Source of the DNA: Clostridiales bacterium UBA1752
Lineage (GTDB): Bacteria; Bacillota; Clostridia; Oscillospirales; CAG-382
Length of the DNA: 5,612 nucleotides
Direction of reading: 5' to 3'
NCBI GenBank assembly: GCA_002314835.1
Contig: DCHM01000043.1
Span: forward strand, 64,683-70,294
Shown here: positions 1 to 5,612 of the stretch, piece after piece
How the letters are laid out: every line of letters begins with the position of its first letter
How positions within the stretch are numbered: the first letter of the stretch is position 1
The notes under the pieces: model-generated
Seen by the model: only the letters and a program-made list of their open reading frames with translations
Told to the model about the DNA's origin: nothing
Databases searched by the model: none
Position numbers and translations under genes: made by a program

Positions 1-1205
1 TTTTGACGGTTCTGGAGGGCTTTGTTATACATAATATCGTGAGCCTGCTGCAGCTTTGCGCCGACGGTCTCTGCGATATTGTCGAGCGAAACAAACTCCT
101 TGGAGCCGTCCGCACGGATAGCGATAACACACTGATTTTGCTCGAGGTCACGGGGGCCGACCTCGATACGGAGGGGGACGCCCTTCATTTCGTACTCAGA
201 GAACTTCCAGCCTGCGGATTGGTCGGTGTCGTCGAGCTTGACGCGGTATTTGGTTTCGAGAGCCGCCTTGAGCTCGGCGCACTTTTCGAGTACGCCCTCT
301 TTGTGCTGGGCGATAGGGATGATAACTACCTGAATCGGTGCAACGGCAGGAGGCAAAACCAAGCCGTTGTCGTCGCCGTGAGTCATGATTATGCCGCCGA
401 TAAGACGGGTCGAAACGCCCCACGAGGTCTGGAAAGGATTATATTTTTTGTTGTCTCTGCCTGCAAAGAGGATGTTAAACGCTTTGGCAAAGCCGTCACC
501 GAAAAAGTGTGACGTGCCTGCCTGCAGAGCCTTGCCGTCGTGCATCAGAGCTTCGATGGCGTAGGTATCTACCGCACCTGCAAATTTGTCGCTCTCGGTC
601 TTACGGCCCTTGACGACGGGCATGGCGAGATATTTTTCGCAGAATTCGGCGTAGATGTCGAGCATCTGCTTGGTTTCTGCCTCTGCCTCCTCACGCGTCT
701 CGTGTATCGTGTGACCTTCCTGCCACAAAAATTCACGGCTGCGGAGGAAAGGACGGGTAGTCTTTTCCCATCTTACGACGCTGACCCACTGGTTGTACTT
801 TTTAGGCAGGTCTCGGTAGGACTGAACTATATTTGCATAGTGCTCGCAGAAAAGCGTCTCGGACGTAGGTCTGACGCAGAGACGGTCCTCGAGTACCTCG
901 TTGCCGCCCATCGTTACCCACGCAACCTCGGGCGCAAAGCCTGCGACGTGGTCTTTTTCTTTTTGGAGCAATGATTCGGGTATAAACATAGGCATGCAGA
1001 CGTTCTCGTGACCGGTTGCCTTAAACATACCGTCGAGAATGTGCTGAATGTTCTCCCAGATTGCATAGCCGTAGGGGCGGATGACGAGACAGCCCTTGAC
1101 GCTCGTATATTCGACGAGCTCGGCTTTTTTGCAGATGTCGGTGTACCACTTGGCAAAGTCGGTATCCATCGAGGTAATCTGCTCGACTAATTTTTTGTCT
1201 GCCAT
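1..1205 (-). CDS. proS: Prolyl-tRNA synthetase, archaeal/eukaryotic-type (class II), 3' end missing
   Basis: Cytosolic enzyme that activates proline with ATP and charges tRNA-Pro. 401 codons are visible from the ATG at 1205-1203; the family is usually about 470-480 residues, so roughly the last 75-80 residues lie beyond the window edge. Class II features are readable: a motif 1 region at residues 43-76 ([12 protein letters not shown], then P72), the proline-pocket segment RPTSET (112-117), motif 2 at 143-165 ([10 protein letters not shown], then WQEGH) and motif 3 around 262-290 ([22 protein letters not shown], invariant R267). The anticodon-binding domain begins near 290 ([10 protein letters not shown]). 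Motif 2 runs to motif 3 without the large editing insertion of the bacterial-type enzyme, which marks the archaeal/eukaryotic-like class. A strong ribosome binding site (GGAAGGA, about 1216-1222) precedes the ATG. Transcribed from its own promoter, divergent from the neighbouring surface-protein gene; no T-box leader fits in the roughly 75-nt untranslated leader. Confidence 0.96.
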   Translation of the reverse strand, partial: MADKKLVEQITSMDTDFAKWYTDICKKAELVEYTSVKGCLVIRPYGYAIWENIQHILDGMFKATGHENVCMPMFIPESLLQKEKDHVAGFAPEVAWVTMGGNEVLEDRLCVRPTSETLFCEHYANIVQSYRDLPKKYNQWVSVVRWEKTTRPFLRSREFLWQEGHTIHETREEAEAETKQMLDIYAEFCEKYLAMPVVKGRKTESDKFAGAVDTYAIEALMHDGKALQAGTSHFFGDGFAKAFNILFAGRDNKKYNPFQTSWGVSTRLIGGIIMTHGDDNGLVLPPAVAPIQVVIIPIAQHKEGVLEKCAELKAALETKYRVKLDDTDQSAGWKFSEYEMKGVPLRIEVGPRDLEQNQCVIAIRADGSKEFVSLDNIAETVGAKLQQAHDIMYNKALQNRQ

Positions 1206-1245
1206 AGATTGTATTTCCTTCCAAAAATAAATAACTAAATAAGTG

Positions 1246-1274
1246 TTGCAAAATCGAATTAAATCGTGTATAAT
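1246..1274 (+). promoter_or_regulatory. Sigma-A-type promoter for the surface-protein unit
   Basis: TTGCAA (1246-1251), a 17-bp spacer and a perfect TATAAT (1269-1274) place the start near 1281, about 75 nt before the ATG at 1356. It faces the proS promoter: the two -10 hexamers form an inverted pair only 13 bp apart, so both cannot be in open complex at once. The TTGACA at 1336-1341 is too close to the start codon to be the -35 of this gene. Confidence 0.75.
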
Positions 1275-1287
1275 CTTATGTTAATGA

Positions 1288-1316
1288 ATTATAACACGGA
1301 TTTTGCTTTTAGTCAA
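1288..1316 (-). promoter_or_regulatory. Sigma-A-type promoter for proS
   Basis: On the minus strand TTGACT (1316-1311) is followed by a 17-bp spacer and a perfect TATAAT (1293-1288). The start point is predicted near 1281, giving a leader of about 75 nt before the proS ATG. The -35 overlaps a short inverted repeat (1303-1330), and the start region coincides with that of the opposing promoter. Transcription itself is inferred from the match only. Confidence 0.85.
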
Positions 1317-1330
1317 GCAAAGTAAAGCAA
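1303..1330. repeat. Short inverted repeat over the proS -35, possible operator
   Basis: TTGCTTT at 1303-1309 is the inverse of AAAGCAA at 1324-1330, with a second AAGCAA at 1315-1320 between them. The repeat covers the proS -35 (1311-1316) and lies in the untranslated leader of the surface-protein gene. It could be a regulator site or a weak leader hairpin. It is short and AT-rich, so it may also be chance. Confidence 0.3.
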
Positions 1331-1355
1331 TTTATTTGACAGGGGAGGTCAATAT

Positions 1356-3839
1356 ATGAAACTAACTCACAAGCTCACCGCCGTTTTGCTGGCGATGGCG
1401 TTTATATTTGCTCTTGCAATCACCGCGGCAACGGCCGAAGAGTCCGACGTGTCGGACGTATCCGACGAGTCGGTAGAATATTACCACGTCACGGTCAACT
1501 GCGGCGCAGGCGGCATCTGCTACATATCCGGATTTTCGCCAAACGGCAACGTCTATGACATTCCAGTGGGCGAACCCGTCACCGTCACTGCCGTTGCAGG
1601 CACGGATAAGTCGATAGACTACTTTAAGGTCGATGGCATCAAGCTATCAGCCAAGGGCAAAATGAGCTATGAATACACCGACGACGAAATGATCGACCGC
1701 GTTTACGACGTAGCCTTTAAGGACGATACGTCGGTAGGTCGTGACATCACCTTTGAGGGCACCGGATTTGCTTATACGGTCAACAACACCAGCGTTGCGC
1801 GTGCCAACATCGGCACCGTTGCCAGCATCAGCATCGGCATCTATCCCGAATACAAGGTCACCGCAGTTTATATCAACGACGAGCCGCAGGACATCGAGAG
1901 CGGTCTTACTTACCAGATAGTAGTCGGCGAAACCAACGTCGTCCGCGTCGAGACCGTCGTGCTCGGCGGCGCTCACGCTCTCACCGTCACCAACGAAGGC
2001 AACGGCACGGTCACTCCCGAGAGCGGCGCATACCATGCAGGCGACTCGATAGAGCTCGAGTTTACCCCTGACGAGGGCTATCTCTTAAAACAGGTTATCA
2101 TAAACGGAGCCGATATGACGGCTCACGTAAGCGACAACAAGCTCACTTACGTTTGCGGCGAAGAGGATATCAGTGTCACCGTTTCCTTCGGTGCCGCAGT
2201 CGAAATACTCTTTGATATAGTAGGCAAGGGCAGCATTTTGCCCGACAAGACGCTGTATGCCGTCGGCGAGGTCGTCACGGTCAAGTTTGTGCCCGATTTT
2301 AACAGCGCAAGTAGCGAATATTGGCTCTTTGGCAGTCTTATGCAGGGTGAAACCGATTTGACCGAAAGCGTAACGGCAAACAACGAGTTTACCTTTACCG
2401 TCACCGAGCCGATGCAATACACGGTTACTTTTGTACCTGCCATACTCGTCACGCCCAACGTAACGAGCGGCGGTAAGCTGTACGTCAACGGCATAGAGAT
2501 TGCCGCCAGCACCAGATTTGCCAAGGGCAGCGAGCTCAAAATCGAGGTCGTACCTGCTATCGGCTACAAGGTTGATACCTTCCGTATCGACGGCGAATTA
2601 AAGACGCTCGACGCCAACGGTTGTTATACCATAGCTTCGTCGTCTTCGTCGGTCCGTATCGCCATCAAGTTTGCACTTTCCTCCGTAGATAAGCCGGTAT
2701 ATACCATCAGCGCCACTGCAGGCGAGGGCGGCAGCATTTCTCCTGCGGGTGCAAACGACGTTTATTCGGGCGAAAGTCTGATGTTTACGTTTATACCCGA
2801 CAATGGCTACGTCGTAGATACCGTTACGGTTGACGGCTTTACCGTCAACATCAGCGGCAACGCTTATACCATCACGGGCATCACCTCCAACGGCAATATC
2901 CACGTCACTTTCAAAAAAGACGAGATTATCATACCGCCCGAGGACGACTATATCACTTCGAGCGACGTTGACTGGAGCAGAGCGACTATTTACGTCAACA
3001 TATCTCAAAAGACCAAGGTCGCTAAGGAAGTCTTTGAAAAAATCGTTGCCTCCAACAAGGTTTGCGTATTTTATAACGACACCATAAAGATAATGGTACC
3101 TCAGGGCACCTCAATAACCGTAGAGAGCGACGTAGTTGACCTCGCGGTTACAGTCAACGGCGTCGGCGCTTCGTTTGATACCATAGCAGAGAGCATAGCA
3201 AACAAGGTCGGCAACGTCGGCTACAGCGCCATCGCAATGCCTACCGACGTTTTGTGGCCCGACGGCACGACTCTGTCGTTTAATATGGGCGGCGAATATA
3301 TCGAAACTACAGTTGACTATTACGTTCTCGGGCTTTCGACCCTCGCTTCTCCCAAAAAACCCGACGGCTCTGCCGCCGCAAACTACGCTACCGTTGACAG
3401 CGACGGCTGGCTCTGCGTTTATTATTTTAACGATGAATACGTCGTATTCGTCGAGCACCTCGAGGACAGATACACGGTCGTTTCGACCGGCTCAACCGGT
3501 GGCACGATAAGCCCTATCGGCAGCAAGTCGGTTTCGGTAGGCAGCTCTACCACCTACAGCATCGTAGCCGACGACGGATATATCATCTCCAACGTTTACG
3601 TTGACGGCATGGCTCTCGAGGATGCCTCAGGCGAAATGCTTTACTCCTACACCTTTGAAAAAATCAGTTCCGACCATACTATCGAGGCGGTATTTGCCAT
3701 CGACGCCAACGCCGAATCAAAAGGCAACGAAGACGGCCAGCCCAACACCGGACTGATTGTTGCAATAGTAATTATAGTTTTGGCAGTTCTTGCCGCCGCA
3801 GTGCTCTTCTTTATCCGCTGGAAGCAGGAGAAGTATTGA
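1356..3839 (+). CDS. Secreted InlB-type repeat surface protein with C-terminal anchor
   Basis: An 827-residue exported protein, probably displayed on the cell envelope; its binding partner is unknown. Residues 1-27 form a signal peptide (basic start, hydrophobic core, A-T-A before a likely cut after A27), followed by a short acidic Ser/Asp stretch (SDVSDVSDES). Beta-rich repeat units follow at about 44-124, 128-204, 208-280, 282-361, 362-440 and 448-521, with another at 706-782. The clearest units (208, 448, 706) show the pattern G-x-G/G-G, I/V-x-P, G-x-S, P-D-x-G-Y, V-x-V-D/N-G, typical of divergent InlB B-repeat (Listeria-Bacteroides-type) domains. Residues 522-705 are a different module. 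The C terminus has QPNTG (795-799), a membrane helix (800-820) and a basic tail (RWKQEKY). AGGGGAGG (1341-1348) sits 7 nt before the chosen ATG. First gene of a unit with the 110-residue protein. The ligand cannot be inferred; it could be an adhesin or a wall-organising protein. Confidence 0.9.
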   Translation: MKLTHKLTAVLLAMAFIFALAITAATAEESDVSDVSDESVEYYHVTVNCGAGGICYISGFSPNGNVYDIPVGEPVTVTAVAGTDKSIDYFKVDGIKLSAKGKMSYEYTDDEMIDRVYDVAFKDDTSVGRDITFEGTGFAYTVNNTSVARANIGTVASISIGIYPEYKVTAVYINDEPQDIESGLTYQIVVGETNVVRVETVVLGGAHALTVTNEGNGTVTPESGAYHAGDSIELEFTPDEGYLLKQVIINGADMTAHVSDNKLTYVCGEEDISVTVSFGAAVEILFDIVGKGSILPDKTLYAVGEVVTVKFVPDFNSASSEYWLFGSLMQGETDLTESVTANNEFTFTVTEPMQYTVTFVPAILVTPNVTSGGKLYVNGIEIAASTRFAKGSELKIEVVPAIGYKVDTFRIDGELKTLDANGCYTIASSSSSVRIAIKFALSSVDKPVYTISATAGEGGSISPAGANDVYSGESLMFTFIPDNGYVVDTVTVDGFTVNISGNAYTITGITSNGNIHVTFKKDEIIIPPEDDYITSSDVDWSRATIYVNISQKTKVAKEVFEKIVASNKVCVFYNDTIKIMVPQGTSITVESDVVDLAVTVNGVGASFDTIAESIANKVGNVGYSAIAMPTDVLWPDGTTLSFNMGGEYIETTVDYYVLGLSTLASPKKPDGSAAANYATVDSDGWLCVYYFNDEYVVFVEHLEDRYTVVSTGSTGGTISPIGSKSVSVGSSTTYSIVADDGYIISNVYVDGMALEDASGEMLYSYTFEKISSDHTIEAVFAIDANAESKGNEDGQPNTGLIVAIVIIVLAVLAAAVLFFIRWKQEKY
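3738..3836 (+). other. Candidate cell-wall sorting signal (QPNTG, helix, basic tail)
   Basis: Residues 795-827 of the repeat protein have the three-part layout of a sortase substrate: a pentapeptide QPNTG, about 21 hydrophobic residues and a short tail with R, K and K. It differs from LPXTG only at the first position. Sortase classes with other first residues are known in Clostridia, such as S/PPXTG. No sortase gene is in the window, so the region may instead be a plain membrane anchor. Confidence 0.55.
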
Positions 3840-4171
3840 TGAATGCGTCCGACAAACGCAGGCTGACGGTTTTGCTCGTCATATCCGCGCTACTGATAAT
3901 CGCGATAGCGGTGCTTATGACAGTCGGCAGTAAAAAGGATGCTTGTTTGCCGAGCGAAATAGAGGCGGACCTTGCCGAGTGCGGTACTCCGACGTCGGTA
4001 AAGGTGCTGTCAAACGGCAATATCGTGGCGTTTTACAAGGTTGACGGCGAGGTTTATCGGTCTTTGACGGATAAGTTTAACGGCGGCGTAGCCGAATACG
4101 AACTATACACCGCGGTGCTCGCTTACGACGCCGATACGTGCGAGCTGTCGGTCACGGCGATAAAAAAATGA
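3839..4171 (+). CDS. Small membrane-anchored protein of unknown function
   Basis: 110 residues; I do not recognise the family. Residues 1-8 include K-R-R, 9-29 form one membrane helix (LTVLLVISALLI and on) and 30-110 should be extracytoplasmic, with three cysteines (C36, C48, C101) and a probable small beta fold (SVKVLSNGNIVAFYKVDGEV). The charge pattern predicts an inside N terminus. The ATG at 3839 overlaps the upstream stop codon by one base (TGATG) and has AGGAG at 3826-3830, 8 nt away; a TTG at 3836 is possible but has worse spacing. The overlap implies translational coupling with the repeat surface protein, so the two may act at the same site, for example as a partner or anchoring factor; that role is inference. 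A terminator follows 12 nt after the stop. Confidence 0.8.
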   Translation: MNASDKRRLTVLLVISALLIIAIAVLMTVGSKKDACLPSEIEADLAECGTPTSVKVLSNGNIVAFYKVDGEVYRSLTDKFNGGVAEYELYTAVLAYDADTCELSVTAIKK

Positions 4172-4182
4172 TAAGTCACTTT

Positions 4183-4213
4183 AAAAAAAGCAGGGAGTGC
4201 CCCTGCTTTTTTT
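4183..4213 (+). terminator. Intrinsic terminator of the surface-protein unit
   Basis: Seven A residues, then GCAGGG (4190-4195), a 5-nt loop, CCCTGC (4201-4206) and seven T residues. The stem extends through the A/T tracts. It starts 12 nt after the stop of the 110-residue gene. The symmetry would let it work in both directions, although no convergent gene is present. Confidence 0.92.
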
Positions 4214-4217
4214 AGTA

Positions 4218-4246
4218 TTGAAAAATTGAAATTGATGTGGTAAAAT
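4218..4246 (+). promoter_or_regulatory. Promoter for the CDF-like gene
   Basis: TTGAAA (4218-4223), a 17-bp spacer and TAAAAT (4241-4246) with an extended -10 TGG just before it. A second overlapping reading is TTGAAA (4226-4231), 18 bp, TATATT (4250-4255). Either gives a leader of roughly 70-75 nt before the ATG at 4329. It lies immediately after the upstream terminator, so this gene is its own transcription unit. I saw no convincing riboswitch in the leader. Confidence 0.65.
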
Positions 4247-4328
4247 AATTATATTAATACATTTTGCAGAAACGCCGTTTGTTTTACACACCTATATATC
4301 ACGATGTTTTGCAGGAGAACGGAACGAT

Positions 4329-5237
4329 ATGAAACTCTACAACAACTTGCACGCCGACAATTATAAAAAGCTCGAAAAGCTATCGCTCTTTGCCTTCCTC
4401 AGCAACCTGCCCAACTTTTTTATCGTCACTTATTCGGCGATAGTCGGCAACACCGCCGTCGTCTGGGTTGACGCGCTCGTTTCGCTCGGCGAAACGCTGC
4501 ACACCATGATTGTCTGGCTCGTCGCCATCGGTATGCGCAAGGAATCGGGCGACAAATACAACTACGGCATGGGCAGGCTCGAGGTCTTTGTTTCGCTGAT
4601 ATGCGATATAATTATTTCGATAGGTATGTTCGGCGTCATGTTCGGCGCGGTTTATAGCATCTTTTATCCCGAAATCCCGGGCAGCTCGCTAATACTGTTC
4701 TGCATAGTCAAGGTGTCAAACGCCTCGTTTGACCTCTATTTCCTGATAAAGCAGGTCAAGATTTGCCGCACTCATAATAGCAAGCTCAATCAGACAGAGA
4801 AGGTTTCTTACCGCAACGCACTCATCAACGACGTCACCGTCGGCGTCGTCGCACTGATATGCTATATCTTTAAGGAACATTCGTTCGTACAATATTTGAG
4901 CCCGATAGTCAGCATCGGTCTTGCGATTTGGTTCCTTACTACTTATATCAGACACGTCAGAGTTTCTATCCGCGAAATCTCGGACGCTTCGTTGCCTATC
5001 AAGGTGCAGGACGATATTTACGACGCGGTAATCGCAGACTTGACGCTCGTCAAACGCGTTTCTGCGGTCAACTGTCATAGGCTCAACGATACTACCTACG
5101 TCGATGTCGGGGTCGAATTGCAGCCCGATACGACCTTTGCGCAGACCGAGCAGTACCTCGCCGATATTAAAGCGCGCATACGGCAGGTTGATGACACCGC
5201 GATAGTTCAGCTGATTATAGCCAAAGAAGACGAATGA
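4329..5237 (+). CDS. Cation diffusion facilitator (CDF) family membrane protein, atypical metal site
   Basis: 302 residues, the usual CDF length. CDF proteins are inner-membrane antiporters that export Zn, Fe, Mn or similar ions and act as dimers. Six membrane helices can be seen at about 18-39, 43-69, 86-110, 117-140, 163-182 and 188-206, followed by a soluble C-terminal domain (about 210-302) with the ferredoxin-like pattern of the family. The family hallmark after helix 2 is present as YNYGMGRLE (77-85; usual form Y-P-Y-G-H-x-R-x-E). The helix 2 ligand pair, normally H/D-x3-D, reads V51-x3-E55, and the helix 5 pair, normally H/D-x3-D, reads A164-x3-D168; this rests on my hand alignment. 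Most cytoplasmic-domain histidines are also missing. The substrate cannot be assigned. AGGAG at 4313-4317 lies 11 nt before the ATG. Single-gene unit with its own promoter and terminator. Confidence 0.85.
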   Translation: MKLYNNLHADNYKKLEKLSLFAFLSNLPNFFIVTYSAIVGNTAVVWVDALVSLGETLHTMIVWLVAIGMRKESGDKYNYGMGRLEVFVSLICDIIISIGMFGVMFGAVYSIFYPEIPGSSLILFCIVKVSNASFDLYFLIKQVKICRTHNSKLNQTEKVSYRNALINDVTVGVVALICYIFKEHSFVQYLSPIVSIGLAIWFLTTYIRHVRVSIREISDASLPIKVQDDIYDAVIADLTLVKRVSAVNCHRLNDTTYVDVGVELQPDTTFAQTEQYLADIKARIRQVDDTAIVQLIIAKEDE

Positions 5238-5241
5238 TAAT

Positions 5242-5270
5242 AAAACCGCCGAGACTCCTTGGCGGTTTTT
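5242..5270 (+). terminator. Intrinsic terminator of the CDF-like gene
   Basis: AAAA then CCGCC (5246-5250), a 10-nt loop, GGCGG (5261-5265) and five T residues, starting 4 nt after the stop codon. The A/T flanks extend the stem to about nine pairs. Confidence 0.88.
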
Positions 5271-5323
5271 GCGTTTGTATGGAAATCGCATTTAATATTT
5301 TTTGACTTTTTATCAAAAAGATA

Positions 5324-5352
5324 TTGACAAAACTCTTTTGGGGTGTTACAAT
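5324..5352 (+). promoter_or_regulatory. Strong promoter for tRNA-Gln
   Basis: Perfect TTGACA (5324-5329), a 17-bp spacer and TACAAT (5347-5352) with an extended -10 TGT (5344-5346). The start is predicted near 5359, about 27 nt before the mature tRNA. The region upstream (5291-5323) is A/T tracts with a 7-bp inverted repeat (TTTTTGA / TCAAAAA), as in UP elements of stable RNA promoters. Confidence 0.88.
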
Positions 5353-5385
5353 ACCCAAGCTTAATGAAATCAGGCGCACATATTT

Positions 5386-5456
5386 TGCGGAATTGTGTAA
5401 TGGCAGCACGACAGACTCTGACTCTGTTTGTGAGGGTTCAAATCCTTCTTCCGCAG
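5386..5456 (+). tRNA. tRNA-Gln, anticodon CTG
   Basis: 71 nt that fold as a full cloverleaf. Acceptor TGCGGAA (5386-5392) pairs with TTCCGCA (5449-5455). The D arm is GTGT/GCAC (5395-5398, 5406-5409) with one U-G pair and a loop containing GG. The anticodon stem is ACAGA/TCTGT (5411-5415, 5423-5427) and the 7-nt loop holds CTG at 5418-5420, which reads CAG codons. The variable loop is 4 nt. The T arm is GAGGG/CCTTC with loop TTCAAAT (5437-5443). The weak U1-A72 pair and discriminator G73 are typical of glutamine tRNAs. CCA is not encoded (GTAAA follows), so CCA must be added by a nucleotidyltransferase. Transcribed alone from the promoter at 5324. Confidence 0.95.
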
Positions 5457-5463
5457 TAAAAAT
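5439..5463 (+). repeat. Direct repeat copy 1: tRNA-Gln 3' end plus flank
   Basis: 25 nt beginning CAAATCCTT inside the T loop and running through the acceptor strand and discriminator into GTAAAAAT. It is identical to 5588-5612, with an offset of 149 nt. Confidence 0.9.
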
Positions 5464-5497
5464 AAAGACCCAACCTTGTGTTGGGTCTTGTTATTTA
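5461..5497 (+). terminator. Terminator-like hairpin after tRNA-Gln
   Basis: AAGACCCAAC (5465-5474), loop CTTGT, GTTGGGTCTT (5480-5489): ten perfect base pairs, flanked by AATAA on the left and TTATTT on the right. The T tract is interrupted (GTTATTT), so it may stop transcription less cleanly than the other terminators and may also mark the tRNA 3' processing region. Confidence 0.75.
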
Positions 5498-5503
5498 ACT
5501 CGC

Positions 5504-5596
5504 AAGGATTTGAACGGTTTGGTAGTGAATGACAGTCCGGTGGACTGTCAGAGCCAAACCTGACCGAGCGCGTAGTTCGCGCGAGAGCAAATCCTT
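5504..5596 (+). repeat. Structured tRNA-derived hairpin element
   Basis: A compact non-coding element with nested inverted repeats. The outer stem is AAGGATTTG (5504-5512) with CAAATCCTT (5588-5596). A second stem is GGTTTGG (5516-5522) with CCAAACC (5554-5560), and inside it TGACAGTCC (5530-5538) pairs with GGACTGTCA (5542-5550) around a 3-nt loop. A separate hairpin is GCGCG (5568-5572) with CGCGC (5578-5582). Together they give a three-way junction. The left arm AAGGATTTGAAC (5504-5515) is the exact reverse complement of the tRNA T arm at 5436-5447. Function unknown: a small mobile element, an integration remnant or a structured RNA are all possible. Confidence 0.7.
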
Positions 5597-5612
5597 CTTC
5601 CGCAGTAAAAAT
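5588..5612 (+). repeat. Direct repeat copy 2: partial tRNA-Gln 3' end
   Basis: Exact 25-nt copy of 5439-5463 that reaches the last base of the window, so the true repeat may be longer. The upstream bases (GCGAGAG) do not continue the tRNA: the anticodon and D arms are absent, so this copy cannot be a working tRNA. The layout resembles an attL/attR pair or a tandem duplication. Confidence 0.9.

Noticed and set aside
3..1190. Plus-strand open frames at 3-512, 540-974 and 1008-1190
   Set aside because: They lie antisense to proS, whose class II motifs and ribosome binding site are clear; none has a domain-like sequence or a good start site.
1206..1287. T-box or other riboswitch in the proS leader
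   Set aside because: The leader is only about 75 nt, AT-rich, and has neither a T-box sequence nor a terminator-like stem.
1336..1341. TTGACA just before the surface-protein start
   Set aside because: A matching -10 would fall inside the coding region; the better promoter is at 1246-1274.
1647..3458. Minus-strand open frames opposite the repeat protein
   Set aside because: Codon bias of the sense gene keeps the antisense frames open. Their translations are low-complexity V/D/A-rich and have no ribosome binding sites.
4247..4328. Metal riboswitch in the leader of the CDF-like gene
   Set aside because: I saw only a repeated TTTTGCAG (4262, 4307) and no stable stem set matching a known riboswitch class such as yybP-ykoY.
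4716..5291. 191-residue minus-strand frame opposite the CDF-like gene
   Set aside because: It overlaps a membrane protein with readable family motifs and crosses that gene's terminator; no recognisable protein.
5324..5563. 79-residue plus-strand frame over the tRNA
   Set aside because: It begins inside the -35 box, reads through a complete tRNA and a terminator hairpin, and ends in the structured repeat; an artefact of non-coding sequence.
5464..5587. CRISPR array or insertion sequence after the tRNA
   Set aside because: Only two copies of the repeat, the spacer holds hairpins, and there is no transposase or Cas gene.

Overview
The window looks like chromosomal DNA from an anaerobic, low-to-medium GC Gram-positive bacterium, most likely an uncultured gut-type Clostridia (Bacillota). 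The reasons are strong AGGAGG-type ribosome binding sites, consensus sigma-A promoters in AT-rich gaps, an archaeal/eukaryotic-type prolyl-tRNA synthetase of the kind common in Clostridia, a large secreted repeat protein with a candidate cell-wall sorting signal, and a tRNA gene with no encoded CCA. This placement is inference. No plasmid, phage gene, CRISPR array or insertion sequence is visible.

Layout. On the minus strand, from the left edge to 1205, is most of proS, cut off at its 3' end. A 150-bp intergenic region (1206-1355) holds two near-consensus promoters that point at each other and share a predicted start point near 1281. One drives proS leftward. The other drives a rightward two-gene unit: an 827-residue secreted, membrane- or wall-anchored protein built from InlB-type beta repeats (1356-3839), followed with a 1-nt overlap by a 110-residue membrane-anchored protein of unknown function (3839-4171). 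A strong intrinsic terminator closes that unit. Next comes a separately promoted gene for a cation-diffusion-facilitator (CDF) family membrane protein (4329-5237), with its own terminator. Most of the usual metal-ligand positions in this protein are changed.

The right end holds a tRNA-Gln(CUG) gene (5386-5456) with an excellent extended -10 promoter and a terminator-like hairpin. Directly after it is a compact structured element (5504 to the window edge) made partly from tRNA sequence. It starts with a reverse-complement copy of the tRNA T arm, contains several nested hairpins, and ends with a perfect 25-nt direct copy of the tRNA 3' end plus flank. This is the most unusual part of the window. 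It may be a small mobile or duplicated tRNA-tail element, and it runs to the window edge, so its right boundary is unknown.

Functionally the genes look like neighbours rather than one pathway: translation (proS, tRNA-Gln), cell surface (repeat protein and its small partner) and membrane transport (CDF-like).
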